Origin: GCA-2697345 sp049602715
Lineage (GTDB): Bacteria; Pseudomonadota; Alphaproteobacteria; Rhodobacterales; Rhodobacteraceae
DNA length: 30,011 bases
Direction: 5' to 3'
Assembly: GCA_049602715.1 (NCBI GenBank)
Contig: JBMYRX010000022.1
Location: 1 to 30,011 of the forward strand
Shown here in pieces: positions 1 through 8,013 of the stretch. A program made the position numbers and the translations under genes. The first letter of the stretch is position 1, and the number at the start of each line of letters is the position of its first letter. A model generated the notes under the pieces. That model made no database searches. It was not told the DNA's origin and worked only from the letters and a program-made list of their open reading frames with translations.

Positions 1-185
1 TTCCTATTCTTAGAATGTAATATGCCATATGTTTATTTTTTTGATGTATAAAAAATTAAAATCTCGTTATCACTATTACTTGACCATAGCTTAAAAACTC
101 AAGATGTTAAATATTACGCAACGATAGCTTCAAATTATGTATTCTATACCCTTTAGAGTATACCATATCATAAAAGGAATTAAAT

Positions 186-1316
186 GTGCCAGACTTTGAC
201 AAAGAGGAATATGAGAAGCGACTTGAAAACATTCAATATTTAATGAAAAAAGAATGTCTTCCCGCAATATTACTCACCACTGAGGCTGAAATTTTATATT
301 TTACCGGTTTCCGCACACTTTTTTGGCAAAGCCCTACACGCCCATGGTTTTTGGTGATACCGCAAGCTGGAATGCCCACTGCCATTATACCAGAAATTGG
401 CTTTGACTTGATGAGTCGTTGCTGGATTGACAATATACTATGCTGGCCTTCCCCAAGACCTTCAGATGACGGCATTAGTTTGTTAGAAAGCGTTTTATCA
501 AACTACTCCCAAGTCGGCCTTCTAATGGGACATGAAACACATATACATATGCCATTACAAAGCTTTAATCTTCTTACAAATAATCTAAAGGTTAACTGGT
601 ATGATGCTACAGCACTCATTCGTTCAGCCAGAATAGTTAAATCAGAAAATGAGATAAACTTGATTCGTAAAATATGTAATATTGCTGGGAGAAGCTTCGA
701 CAATATTTCTTCAATGTCACACGTTAATCAACCGCTCTCAAAATTATTTAAATCTTTTAAAATTGACCTTCTAAGGGAGGGGGCTGACGACGTCCCTTAT
801 CTTGTAGGAGGAGCAGGTCAACCAAGTTACTCGGATATTATTTCTCCCCCAACCAGCGCACCCTTAAAACTTGGGGATACAGTTATGCTAGATACCGGCG
901 CTGTTTATAAGGGCTACTATTGTGATTTTGATCGCAACTTCTCTCTTGGCAAACCATCCAATGCAATTAATACCGCTTATAAGCTTTTGTGGGAAACAAC
1001 AGAGTTGGCTTTAGCGTCTGCTAGGCCCGGCCTTACCACGAGTGAACTTTTTTTTATTATGGGAAAGAACCTTCAAGCTACATCCTCACAGGTTGGTAGA
1101 TTAGGCCATGGTTTGGGGTTACAGCTCACAGAATGGCCCTCAATTGCACCCTGGGACAACACTGTTTTACAAGAAAATATGGTTATAACAATTGAACCCA
1201 GTGTTTCTGTCGAAGGTGGTGGTGTTTTGGTTTCTGAAGAAAATATAGTAATCCGCGACGGTGTACCAGAGTTATTAACAAAAAGAGCGACCTACGAAAT
1301 TCCAATTATAACATAG
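186..1316 (+). CDS. M24 family metallopeptidase (Xaa-Pro aminopeptidase/creatinase-like)
   Basis: A 376-residue protein with the two-domain layout of the creatinase/prolidase family: an N-terminal substrate-capping domain (about 1-140) and a C-terminal pita-bread domain (about 150-370). All five expected metal ligands are visible: D236 (in LDTG), D247 (in YCDFD), H308 (in GHGLG), E337 (in TIEP) and a Glu at 351/352 (in SEEN). It probably hydrolyses a peptide or amide bond next to proline or a related small substrate in the cytoplasm; the exact substrate cannot be read from the sequence. The start is GTG at 186, preceded by AAAAGGA at 173-179; an ATG at 184 is out of frame. The gene stands alone and meets a minus-strand gene tail to tail 30 bases downstream. 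It is not the DMSP lyase DddP, which is longer and has an additional Asp ligand region absent here. Confidence 0.85.
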   Translation: MPDFDKEEYEKRLENIQYLMKKECLPAILLTTEAEILYFTGFRTLFWQSPTRPWFLVIPQAGMPTAIIPEIGFDLMSRCWIDNILCWPSPRPSDDGISLLESVLSNYSQVGLLMGHETHIHMPLQSFNLLTNNLKVNWYDATALIRSARIVKSENEINLIRKICNIAGRSFDNISSMSHVNQPLSKLFKSFKIDLLREGADDVPYLVGGAGQPSYSDIISPPTSAPLKLGDTVMLDTGAVYKGYYCDFDRNFSLGKPSNAINTAYKLLWETTELALASARPGLTTSELFFIMGKNLQATSSQVGRLGHGLGLQLTEWPSIAPWDNTVLQENMVITIEPSVSVEGGGVLVSEENIVIRDGVPELLTKRATYEIPIIT

Positions 1317-1329
1317 TATCAATGTTTTA

Positions 1330-1344
1330 TAGCTTTAAGAGCTA
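1330..1344. terminator. weak hairpin between two convergent genes
   Basis: A 5-bp inverted repeat, TAGCT and AGCTA around a 5-base loop, sits in the 30-base gap between the M24 gene and the convergent ABM-domain gene. The stem is short and AT-flanked with no strong T run, so its role as a bidirectional terminator is only a guess. Confidence 0.2.
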
Positions 1345-1346
1345 AA

Positions 1347-1658
1347 TTAGATAACAACCTCAAAACCTTCAAAAACTGGATGTGCAAGATATACAGAACT
1401 ATGCTTCCCAGCACCTTTATGAGCCGCACGAGATTCCTCTGATTTTGTCCATTTTAAAAAATCCGTTTTAGATTCCCAAATACTGTGAGAGGTATATAAT
1501 GTATAAACTTCGTAAGATTCTCCCTTTATTAAATTAAATTTCTTGAACCCTGGAACATTATCTAAATGTGTCTCTCTTTCTCTCCAAATTTTTTCGAAAT
1601 CTTCTTCTTTTCCAAGCAATATTTGAAACCGATTCATCGCAATATAGATCTGAAGCAC
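1347..1658 (-). CDS. antibiotic biosynthesis monooxygenase (ABM) domain protein, HmoA/IsdG-like
   Basis: A 103-residue single-domain protein of the dimeric ferredoxin-fold ABM family. The N-terminal strand (IYIAMNRFQI), the VPGFKKFNLIKG segment, the WESKTDFLKWTKSE segment and the SRAAHKGAG helix match the HmoA-type heme-degrading monooxygenase pattern; the His in RAAHKG is where such proteins often bind heme. It may open heme to release iron in the cytoplasm, but ABM proteins have varied substrates and heme use is inferred only from similarity. The longest reading starts at GTG 1658; the ATG at 1637 (MNRFQI) would cut off the first beta strand, so GTG is preferred although no clear ribosome binding site precedes it. 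It lies 11 bases after a small membrane protein gene on the same strand and is probably co-transcribed with it. Confidence 0.7.
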   Translation of the reverse strand: MLQIYIAMNRFQILLGKEEDFEKIWRERETHLDNVPGFKKFNLIKGESYEVYTLYTSHSIWESKTDFLKWTKSEESRAAHKGAGKHSSVYLAHPVFEGFEVVI

Positions 1659-1669
1659 CCACAGCTAAT

Positions 1670-1966
1670 TTATTTTATTATTTTTATACGCCTCAAAAAC
1701 TTTTTTTGAATTCGCAGAAAATATTTGAATTGGCCAAATACACTTGCAACAGCCAGCAAACAAAGCTGATATATCAGAAATATTAATATTATCTTCACAG
1801 TTAGGTAAGCAGGGTAAAATAGTACTAACTCTCGCAACCCTAGGCTTTCTTCGGCTAACTCTGAAACTACTACTGACCCACTACCCGTAATAGCAAAAAC
1901 ACCAAATATCACAATAAGATGTGACAAAGAATCCGCATGGAATATTTTAATTGTTTTTTGTATCAT
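1670..1966 (-). CDS. small two-helix membrane protein (DUF6787-like)
   Basis: A 98-residue protein with two hydrophobic segments, about residues 15-36 (LSHLIVIFGVFAITGSGSVV) and 53-75 (YLTVKIILIFLIYQLCLLAV), and a basic C-terminal tail (KKFLRRIK). The pattern VFAITGS...S, then YQ...FGQF(K)YF...KK.LRR, resembles the DUF6787 family as I remember it, whose function is unknown. It is likely an inner-membrane protein with its basic tail in the cytoplasm. ATG at 1966 is preceded by AAAAGG at rather short spacing. It sits between matB (107 bases upstream) and the ABM protein (11 bases downstream), so it could belong to either transcript. Confidence 0.6.
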   Translation of the reverse strand: MIQKTIKIFHADSLSHLIVIFGVFAITGSGSVVVSELAEESLGLRELVLFYPAYLTVKIILIFLIYQLCLLAVASVFGQFKYFLRIQKKFLRRIKIIK

Positions 1967-2073
1967 TTACCTTTTACTAACATGAAGTTTTACACTGATC
2001 TTCGAGGACTTATCTATTACAAACGAAAAGATAAAAACCTGACTTAGGGTCGCAGTCAATATTGTACTCTTAT

Positions 2074-3591
2074 TTAAAGGTATAGACTTGAAAACTCTTC
2101 TCTAAGCTTATTTTTTTGAACTTTTCCCATAGTATTCCTGGGAAGATTATCTAAAATAATAAGCCTCTTCGGCCTTTTAAAGGCAGCAAGGGCATCTGCT
2201 AGTTTTTTTTGGATTTTGTCAGTTTCTAATCTATAACCTTTTTTAGCAACCAAAAAACCAACTCCTGTTTCTCCAAAATCTGGGTGAGGGATGCCCACTA
2301 CCGCACTCTCCAGAACACCTTCTTGAAGATCAAGCAATAGTTCTATTTCTTTAGGGTAAATATTGTATCCTCCAGATATTATTAAGTCCTTATTGCGACC
2401 AACAATTTCTATGTATCCATCTGAATCAATTAAACCCAAGTCTCCAGTTATAAAGTATCCGTCTTCGCGTAATTCTTCCTTTGTTTTTTCTAGCATCCCC
2501 CAATAACCTTTAAATACGTTAGGCCCTCGAACCTCAATTTGACCGACTTCGTTTGTTTTAAGCATTTTTCCGGTTTCTGGGTTTGTTATTTTTATTTCTA
2601 TCCCCGGCAAAGGAAAGCCTACTGTACCAGGTCTTCTTTCTCCATAGTATGGGTTTGATGTATTCATATTTGTTTCTGTCATGCCATAGCGCTCAAGAAT
2701 GTGATGGCCAGTACATTTTAAAAAGCTTGCGTGAGTTTCTGCCAAAAGGGGGGCACTTCCAGAAATAAAGAGCCGTATGTTTTTTGTTAACTTTTTAGTC
2801 AACCTTTTGTCTTCTAATAACCTAACATAAAATGTAGGAACCCCCATCATTGTAGTTGCTCTTGGTAAGCTTTCTATAACTTCATCTAAATCAAACTTAT
2901 TCAAAAAAATCATAGATCCGCCCGTTAAAAGTATCACATTTGATGCCACAAAAAGGCCGTGAGTATGAAATATTGGTAAAGCGTGCAGTAAAATATCGTT
3001 ATGATCAAACTTCCAATAATCTTTTAATGTTTGTGCATTTGACAACAAATTTTCATGACTGAGCATAGCTCCCTTAGATTTTCCTGTAGTACCTGATGTG
3101 TAGAGTATTGCTGCTAGGTCCTCTATTTTACAGCTTACCGTGTCAAATCTATTAGGCATTCTAGAAGCTAAATCACCTAAACTTCCAAACCCTTCAGAGT
3201 CTAATGTTTTTATTAGTACATCAAACTCATTTTCTAAAAATGCCAAGGTTTTCTCATAAGAGGGGTCACAAACTAAAATTTTCGCACCACTGTCATTTAC
3301 AAAATAGGAAACCTCATTTGCTGTATAAGCGTTATTTAGAGGAAGAAAAACAATACCAGATTGCACGCACGCAGCATAGATTGCCAATGAGTAAGGTGAC
3401 TTTTCAGCCTGTAGTACTAAACGATCTCCTTTTGAAATACCTAAACTAGATATAGCATTTGCGATACTTCCTACTAAAAGTAAAAACTCTTTATGAGTGA
3501 TTATGTCACCATTACTCATACGCAAAAATGCTGTGGTTTTATTCTCATGACACCCCAACAAGGTGTCAAAAAGTGGGTTATTTAGCTTCAT
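2074..3591 (-). CDS. matB: malonyl-CoA synthetase (malonate--CoA ligase)
   Basis: A member of the ANL superfamily that makes malonyl-CoA from malonate, ATP and CoA in the cytoplasm. It follows the Rhodopseudomonas palustris MatB sequence through most of its length. Visible motifs are the P-loop YTSGTTGKSKGAM, the HALPIFHTHGLF and MGVPTFYVRLL segments, the adenylate motif ERYGMTETNMNTSNPY with the MatB-type NMNT signature, the hinge TGDLG, and the C-terminal catalytic lysine in NTMGKVQKN (residue 490 from this start). The start is set at ATG 3591, not 3600: AGAGG lies 10 bases before 3591 but only one base before 3600. This gives 505 residues. No malonyl-CoA decarboxylase or malonate transporter lies nearby, so the malonyl-CoA may feed fatty acid synthesis or detoxify malonate. 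It is divergent from the glucokinase gene. Confidence 0.93.
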   Translation of the reverse strand: MKLNNPLFDTLLGCHENKTTAFLRMSNGDIITHKEFLLLVGSIANAISSLGISKGDRLVLQAEKSPYSLAIYAACVQSGIVFLPLNNAYTANEVSYFVNDSGAKILVCDPSYEKTLAFLENEFDVLIKTLDSEGFGSLGDLASRMPNRFDTVSCKIEDLAAILYTSGTTGKSKGAMLSHENLLSNAQTLKDYWKFDHNDILLHALPIFHTHGLFVASNVILLTGGSMIFLNKFDLDEVIESLPRATTMMGVPTFYVRLLEDKRLTKKLTKNIRLFISGSAPLLAETHASFLKCTGHHILERYGMTETNMNTSNPYYGERRPGTVGFPLPGIEIKITNPETGKMLKTNEVGQIEVRGPNVFKGYWGMLEKTKEELREDGYFITGDLGLIDSDGYIEIVGRNKDLIISGGYNIYPKEIELLLDLQEGVLESAVVGIPHPDFGETGVGFLVAKKGYRLETDKIQKKLADALAAFKRPKRLIILDNLPRNTMGKVQKNKLREEFSSLYL

Positions 3592-3601
3592 AATTTTCAT
3601 A

Positions 3602-3606
3602 CCTCT
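3602..3606 (-). promoter_or_regulatory. ribosome binding site choosing the second ATG of matB
   Basis: AGAGG on the minus strand. It is one base from the ATG at 3600, too close to work, and 10 bases from the in-frame ATG at 3591, so it supports the shorter reading. Confidence 0.55.
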
Positions 3607-3770
3607 TTTGGTAGCAGTACTATAAAGAAATCGTTAAGTGGTTTAATAGCTTCAGCACTATTTTTACTTTATTATCTCTATAAAGAGAAAATGAATTAGT
3701 ATAGTTTAATTTTACTTTTAAATAATTTAAAATTTAATTTCTAAAAATAAGTTATATGGGTGAAGGATAA

Positions 3771-4787
3771 ATGGCTTTTTTATTTGCGGATATCGGTGGT
3801 ACAAATGTTAGGTTTGGATATACTGATACAAAGAGTTCAAATATCAAATTCATAAAAAGTTACGAAGTTAAAAACTATCAAACTATTGAGGATTCTATAA
3901 AACATTATTGCTCCGAGCATAAAGTATCAGCACATACACTAAGTTTATGTGTAGCGGCGCCCACAAACAAGAACAGTATAGTTTTTACGAATAATCATTG
4001 GCGGTTTAAAAAAGACGTGATTAGTGAAACTTTAGGAATCACACAAATATTGTGTATAAACGATTTTACAGCTCAGGCCTTAGCACAAATACCATATTTT
4101 AAAAACGGCTTAGATCGCGAAGATTCAGATAGTTCAGGTTTTTTGAAACGGTTTAATAAAGGCCAGCCCGATGAGGCTTCTTCAGTTTTTGTTATTGGTC
4201 CAGGGACGGGGTTAGGGGCCTCTACACTTGTAAAAATTGGTAATACCTTTAAAGCATTACAAGCTGAAGGCGGTCATACACACTTTTCTCCAACGGATAA
4301 AGTTGAGTTAGACTTACTAATATGGTTAAAAAGTAAATTTGGACCTGTTTCAACTGAGAATGTTATTAGTGGTACTGGGTTGGAAAATATATACCAATTT
4401 TTATCTTTAAACGCTGCCAGTCCTCATATTAATACGTTTAAAGCAGAAGAGATAGGCTCTTTAGCACTCAAGGGCGACCCTCTATCCATAAAGGCTGTTA
4501 ATTTAATGATGGGAGCTTTAGGAACTGCTACAGCAAACGGCGTGCTAACCACAGGTTCTTTTCAGGGTGTGATAATTTGTGGAGGTATTATACCTAAACT
4601 TTTAGAACTATTTTCTGAAAGCCCATTTTATGATAAATTTACTTATAATAAACCCAAATATACTACATTACTGAGAAATGTACCAATATATATTTCTAAA
4701 GACCCATATGCTGGTCTTAAAGGTTGTCAACAGGCGCTTCATAATAAGTTTTTAAAATCAGAGATTAATCGTTTCTCTTATGACTAA
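3771..4787 (+). CDS. glk: glucokinase (ROK-independent, E. coli Glk type)
   Basis: A 338-residue hexokinase-fold enzyme that phosphorylates glucose with ATP to glucose 6-phosphate. The phosphate-1 loop ADIGGTNVRF lies at 6-15, the catalytic aspartate is D98 in INDFTAQALA, the GPGTGLGAS loop is at 143-151, the sugar-binding EGGH is at 166-169, and the SGTGLENIY segment is at 200-208. These match E. coli Glk residues N99, D100, E157, H160 and E187 in order and spacing. Length is close to the family's usual 320 residues, with a slightly longer loop around 110-137. AAGGA lies just before the ATG. The gene stands alone, divergent from matB, with no sugar transporter or Entner-Doudoroff gene beside it. 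Identification is firm; specificity for glucose is from the family. Confidence 0.92.
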   Translation: MAFLFADIGGTNVRFGYTDTKSSNIKFIKSYEVKNYQTIEDSIKHYCSEHKVSAHTLSLCVAAPTNKNSIVFTNNHWRFKKDVISETLGITQILCINDFTAQALAQIPYFKNGLDREDSDSSGFLKRFNKGQPDEASSVFVIGPGTGLGASTLVKIGNTFKALQAEGGHTHFSPTDKVELDLLIWLKSKFGPVSTENVISGTGLENIYQFLSLNAASPHINTFKAEEIGSLALKGDPLSIKAVNLMMGALGTATANGVLTTGSFQGVIICGGIIPKLLELFSESPFYDKFTYNKPKYTTLLRNVPIYISKDPYAGLKGCQQALHNKFLKSEINRFSYD

Positions 4788-4939
4788 CATAAATTTTGGC
4801 CACCCTATCATTAATTGAATCTGTAATGTCAAATAAGTACGTTTCCCTTTCGAATTTTTCAACATTAACCATCGCCTTTATTGCTATAGGAATATTTGTT
4901 ACTATTATATAAACGGAAAAGGTTTGAAGGCGTGGTGGA

Positions 4940-5623
4940 GTGAAAATTGGTATACTAATAACCGGACATTTACCCGAACAGCTTGCTGATGACTTTGGAA
5001 ATTATGGGGATATGTTTGAAAGCCTGTTACAAGACGAGGGCTTCACATTTGCAAAATATACCGTTCTTGAAAATCACTTTCCAAATTTAGATGATTGCGA
5101 TGGGTATATTATTACTGGTTCAAAGTATGGTGTTTATGAAAACTTAGAATGGATCCCAAAGTTAGAAAAATTTATTAGAAATTGCTTTACAACAAACACA
5201 CCAATCGCTGGGTTCTGCTTTGGCCATCAAATCATGGCTCAAGCGATGGGTGGTGTGGTAGAAAAATTTTCGGGTGGCTGGGATGTTGGTCGAAAAAATT
5301 ATAATTTGGTGGGTAGTGAAAAAAATGAAACCATTTCAGTAATGGCTTGGCATCAAGATCAAGTGATTAAAAAACCTAAAAGCTCCAAACTTATAGCATC
5401 ATCTGATTTTTGTCAGATAGCCGGTTTAGTATACGGGAAAACCGGTCTAAGCTTACAATCTCATCCTGAATATAATAGTTCATTTCTTAAAGGACTAATG
5501 TGTGCGAGGGGCGCGTTATTATCAAAGGAAGAGAAAAATGGTTTCTACGAAAATATCAATTTACCACTATCAACTGACAAAGTTACCATTATGATAAAAG
5601 ACTTTTTTAAAGCCAATAATTAA
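4940..5623 (+). CDS. class I glutamine amidotransferase, stand-alone (GMP synthase-like GATase1)
   Basis: A 227-residue GATase domain with a complete catalytic triad: nucleophile C93 in GFCFGHQ, H175 and E177 in SHPEYN. The glycine-rich turn YIITGSKYGVYE (56-67) is typical of stand-alone GMP-synthase-like amidotransferases common in Rhodobacterales. There is no synthetase partner domain, so it probably hydrolyses a gamma-glutamyl amide. Given the glutamine synthetase-like and aminotransferase genes nearby, a natural guess is release of glutamate from a gamma-glutamyl polyamine or gamma-glutamyl-GABA, the role of PuuD, though it is not the same subfamily as PuuD. Start is GTG 4940 with GAAGG at 4926-4930, nine bases away. 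The aminotransferase follows after 16 bases, so the two are likely one operon. Confidence 0.8.
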   Translation: MKIGILITGHLPEQLADDFGNYGDMFESLLQDEGFTFAKYTVLENHFPNLDDCDGYIITGSKYGVYENLEWIPKLEKFIRNCFTTNTPIAGFCFGHQIMAQAMGGVVEKFSGGWDVGRKNYNLVGSEKNETISVMAWHQDQVIKKPKSSKLIASSDFCQIAGLVYGKTGLSLQSHPEYNSSFLKGLMCARGALLSKEEKNGFYENINLPLSTDKVTIMIKDFFKANN

Positions 5624-5639
5624 ATAAGGAAAAATATCA

Positions 5640-7037
5640 ATGGATAATATTCCCAACTATAAGCCCACTAGTGAACTGCAAGCTATAGATTCCAATCATC
5701 ACATGCACCCTTTTACAGATGGTGAAGCACTCAAAAAGAAGGGGGCTCGGGTGATTACCAGTGCCTCTGGCATATATTTGATTGACTCTGAGGGGAATAA
5801 GCTCCTTGATGCAATGTCTGGGCTTTGGTGTGTGAATATAGGCTATGGTCGCCATGAATTAGCTGATGTAGCTCAACATCAAATGAAACAACTCCCGTAT
5901 TATAATACCTTCTTTCAAACTAGTCATCCTCCAGTAATTTCGTTATCTGAAAAACTTGCCGAAATTTCCCCAAGCGGTTTCAACAATGTCTTTTATGGCA
6001 GCTCAGGTTCAGAAGCTAATGATACAAATATTCGAATTTGCCGACATTACTGGGCAGCAAAAGGGAAGCCTTCAAAAAAAACAATAATAAGTCGGCATAA
6101 CAGCTATCACGGATCCACTATGGGAGGCGCATCCCTGGGCGGCATGGGGTATATGCATTCTCAAGGGGGACTACCTATTCCAGATATAGCCCATATTGAT
6201 CAGCCATATTGGTATGGCGAAGGTGGAGAAAGGTCCCCTGAAGAGTTTGGACGTGAACGAGCCCAGCAGCTAGAAAAGAAAATATTAGAGTTAGGTGAAG
6301 AAAATGTTGCGGCTTTTATTGCGGAACCAATCCAAGGAGCTGGGGGTGTTATAGTTCCACCCAAAACATACTGGCCAGAAATTCAAAAAATATGTGACTC
6401 CTATGAAATACTCCTAATCGCTGACGAGGTTATCTGTGGATTTGGTAGAACTGGAAAACTCTTTGGATCAGAAACCCTAAATATTAAACCAGACATTATG
6501 ACAATAGCTAAAGGTCTGTCCTCTGGGTATGCGCCGATAGCTGGTTCGCTAATTTGTGATGAAATTGCAGATACAGTCAATAAAGCTGGGGAGTTTAGCC
6601 ATGGCTACACGTATAGCGGACACCCAGTATCTTGTGCAGTTGCCATGGAGAATATCCGCATATTAGAAGATGAAAAAATTATTGAAAAAGCTAACGTTAA
6701 CACTATGCCTAATTTGACAGAAAAATGGTCTGAGCTAATAAATCACCCCTTAGTTGGCGATGTAAATATTTTAGGGTTTATGGGTTCGATTGCTCTGACA
6801 CCACATAAAAGCTCAAGAGCGAAATTTTCATCTCCTGAAGGAACCATAGGTTTAATTTGTAGGGAGCACTGTTTTTCCAATAACTTAATTATGCGTCACG
6901 TTGGTGATCGTATGGTTATTTCTCCTCCATTAATTATATCAAATAATGAAATTGATATACTTATGTCTCGAGTTATTAAGTCACTTGACCAAACACTTTC
7001 CGATATAAAAAGTTTAGGTCTTTATAAGGTCGGTTAA
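5640..7037 (+). CDS. class III pyridoxal-phosphate aminotransferase (putrescine/omega-amino acid--pyruvate type, SpuC-like)
   Basis: A 465-residue fold-type I PLP enzyme. Motifs: GSSGSEAND (120-128) for the phosphate of PLP, the ring-stacking tyrosine in SYHG (Y156), ADEVICGFGRTG (261-272) with D262 pairing the PLP nitrogen, and the Schiff-base lysine K291 in TIAKGLSSGYAPI. The N-terminal HMHPFTDG and the DAMSGLWCVNIGYG segment are typical of the omega-amino acid:pyruvate branch, which includes SpuC (putrescine to 4-aminobutanal with pyruvate). The likely reaction is removal of the terminal amine of a polyamine or omega-amino acid onto pyruvate; beta-alanine or taurine are alternatives. AAGGA at 5626-5630 is nine bases before the ATG. 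It follows the amidotransferase by 16 bases and ends 10 bases from the convergent agmatinase gene. Confidence 0.85.
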   Translation: MDNIPNYKPTSELQAIDSNHHMHPFTDGEALKKKGARVITSASGIYLIDSEGNKLLDAMSGLWCVNIGYGRHELADVAQHQMKQLPYYNTFFQTSHPPVISLSEKLAEISPSGFNNVFYGSSGSEANDTNIRICRHYWAAKGKPSKKTIISRHNSYHGSTMGGASLGGMGYMHSQGGLPIPDIAHIDQPYWYGEGGERSPEEFGRERAQQLEKKILELGEENVAAFIAEPIQGAGGVIVPPKTYWPEIQKICDSYEILLIADEVICGFGRTGKLFGSETLNIKPDIMTIAKGLSSGYAPIAGSLICDEIADTVNKAGEFSHGYTYSGHPVSCAVAMENIRILEDEKIIEKANVNTMPNLTEKWSELINHPLVGDVNILGFMGSIALTPHKSSRAKFSSPEGTIGLICREHCFSNNLIMRHVGDRMVISPPLIISNNEIDILMSRVIKSLDQTLSDIKSLGLYKVG

Positions 7038-7047
7038 CCATTAATAA

Positions 7048-8001
7048 CTACCTAACAATATTTTTCTTCTGAGCCAAAAGACAAAGCCAATCATGCGCAA
7101 CAGTAGCTGCCGCTAAAGCTGTAATCTCAGCGTGATCATATGCTGGGGACACCTCAACAAGATCCATACCAATCAAGTTTAAGTTTCCTAACCCACGAAT
7201 TATTTCTAAAACTTGCCAACTCGCTAATCCTCCCGAAACGGGCGTTCCGGTACCTGGCGCAAACCCAGGGTCCAAAACATCAATATCAAATGATATATAT
7301 ACTGGGGTATTTCCTGATCGCACTTTTAAAACTTCTAAGACTTGGTCAACACCCCCCTTATGAATCTGTGGTGACGTTAAAATGTTAAAACCATAATCTT
7401 TTTTATTATACGTTCTAAGACCAATTTGTGTTGACTTGCTTGTATCTATTAAACCTTCATTCACTGCGCGTGAAAACATTGTCCCGTGATCGAAGGTTCT
7501 TCCATCATCCTCCCAAGTATCACAGTGAGCATCAAATTGTATAAGAGCTATTGGCCCATATTTCTTTGCATGCGCCTTTAAAAGTGGGTAAGAAACGAAG
7601 TGGTCCCCTCCAAATGTCAGCATTTTGCTACTTGACGAAATAATTTCTGTGGCGTGTTTTTCAATTGCTTTAATTATTGTGTCAGGGTGATGTAAATCTA
7701 TAAAACAATCACCGTAATCAATTATATTAAGGTTTTCATAAAGGTTAAAACCAAAGGGAAATGCGTCCAAAGTAGCTATCTCAGTGGAGGCTTGACGAAT
7801 TGCCCTTGGGCCAAATCGGCTCCCTGACCGATTAGTTGCAGCACCGTCATATGGCACACCACTTACTGCCACATCTACATTAGCAAGATCTCGAGAATAA
7901 CATCTTCGTAGAAAGCTGAGTGCTCCAGCATAGGTCATCTCTTTCCAGTTACCAGTATTTTTTAAAGACCTAACAGCAAAATCTCCTTCTTTTTTTGTCA
8001 T
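7048..8001 (-). CDS. agmatinase/guanidino-hydrolase of the ureohydrolase (arginase) family
   Basis: A 317-residue ureohydrolase with all binuclear manganese ligands: H134 in FGGDHF, D157, H159 and D161 in QFDAHCDT, and D239 and D241 in SFDIDVLDP. Spacing matches E. coli SpeB (H126, D149, H151, D153, D230, D232). The family hydrolyses a guanidino group to urea plus an amine. Agmatine to putrescine is the usual label, but guanidinobutyrate and guanidinopropionate hydrolases share these motifs, so the substrate is not settled. No arginine decarboxylase or urease is in the window. It lies 12 bases after the glutamine synthetase-like gene on the same strand with GGAG six bases before ATG 8001, so the pair is an operon: a product amine could be gamma-glutamylated by its partner. 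Confidence 0.87.
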   Translation of the reverse strand: MTKKEGDFAVRSLKNTGNWKEMTYAGALSFLRRCYSRDLANVDVAVSGVPYDGAATNRSGSRFGPRAIRQASTEIATLDAFPFGFNLYENLNIIDYGDCFIDLHHPDTIIKAIEKHATEIISSSSKMLTFGGDHFVSYPLLKAHAKKYGPIALIQFDAHCDTWEDDGRTFDHGTMFSRAVNEGLIDTSKSTQIGLRTYNKKDYGFNILTSPQIHKGGVDQVLEVLKVRSGNTPVYISFDIDVLDPGFAPGTGTPVSGGLASWQVLEIIRGLGNLNLIGMDLVEVSPAYDHAEITALAAATVAHDWLCLLAQKKNIVR

Positions 8002-8013
8002 TGTTGGCTCCTT

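Noticed and set aside
145..162. TATAC/GTATA inverted repeat before the M24 gene as an operator
   Set aside because: Arms of five AT-rich bases are too short to stand out in DNA of this composition.
186..1316. DMSP lyase DddP as the identity of the M24 protein
   Set aside because: DddP is longer and keeps an extra metal-binding Asp motif and other conserved stretches; this protein has the plain five-ligand peptidase set.
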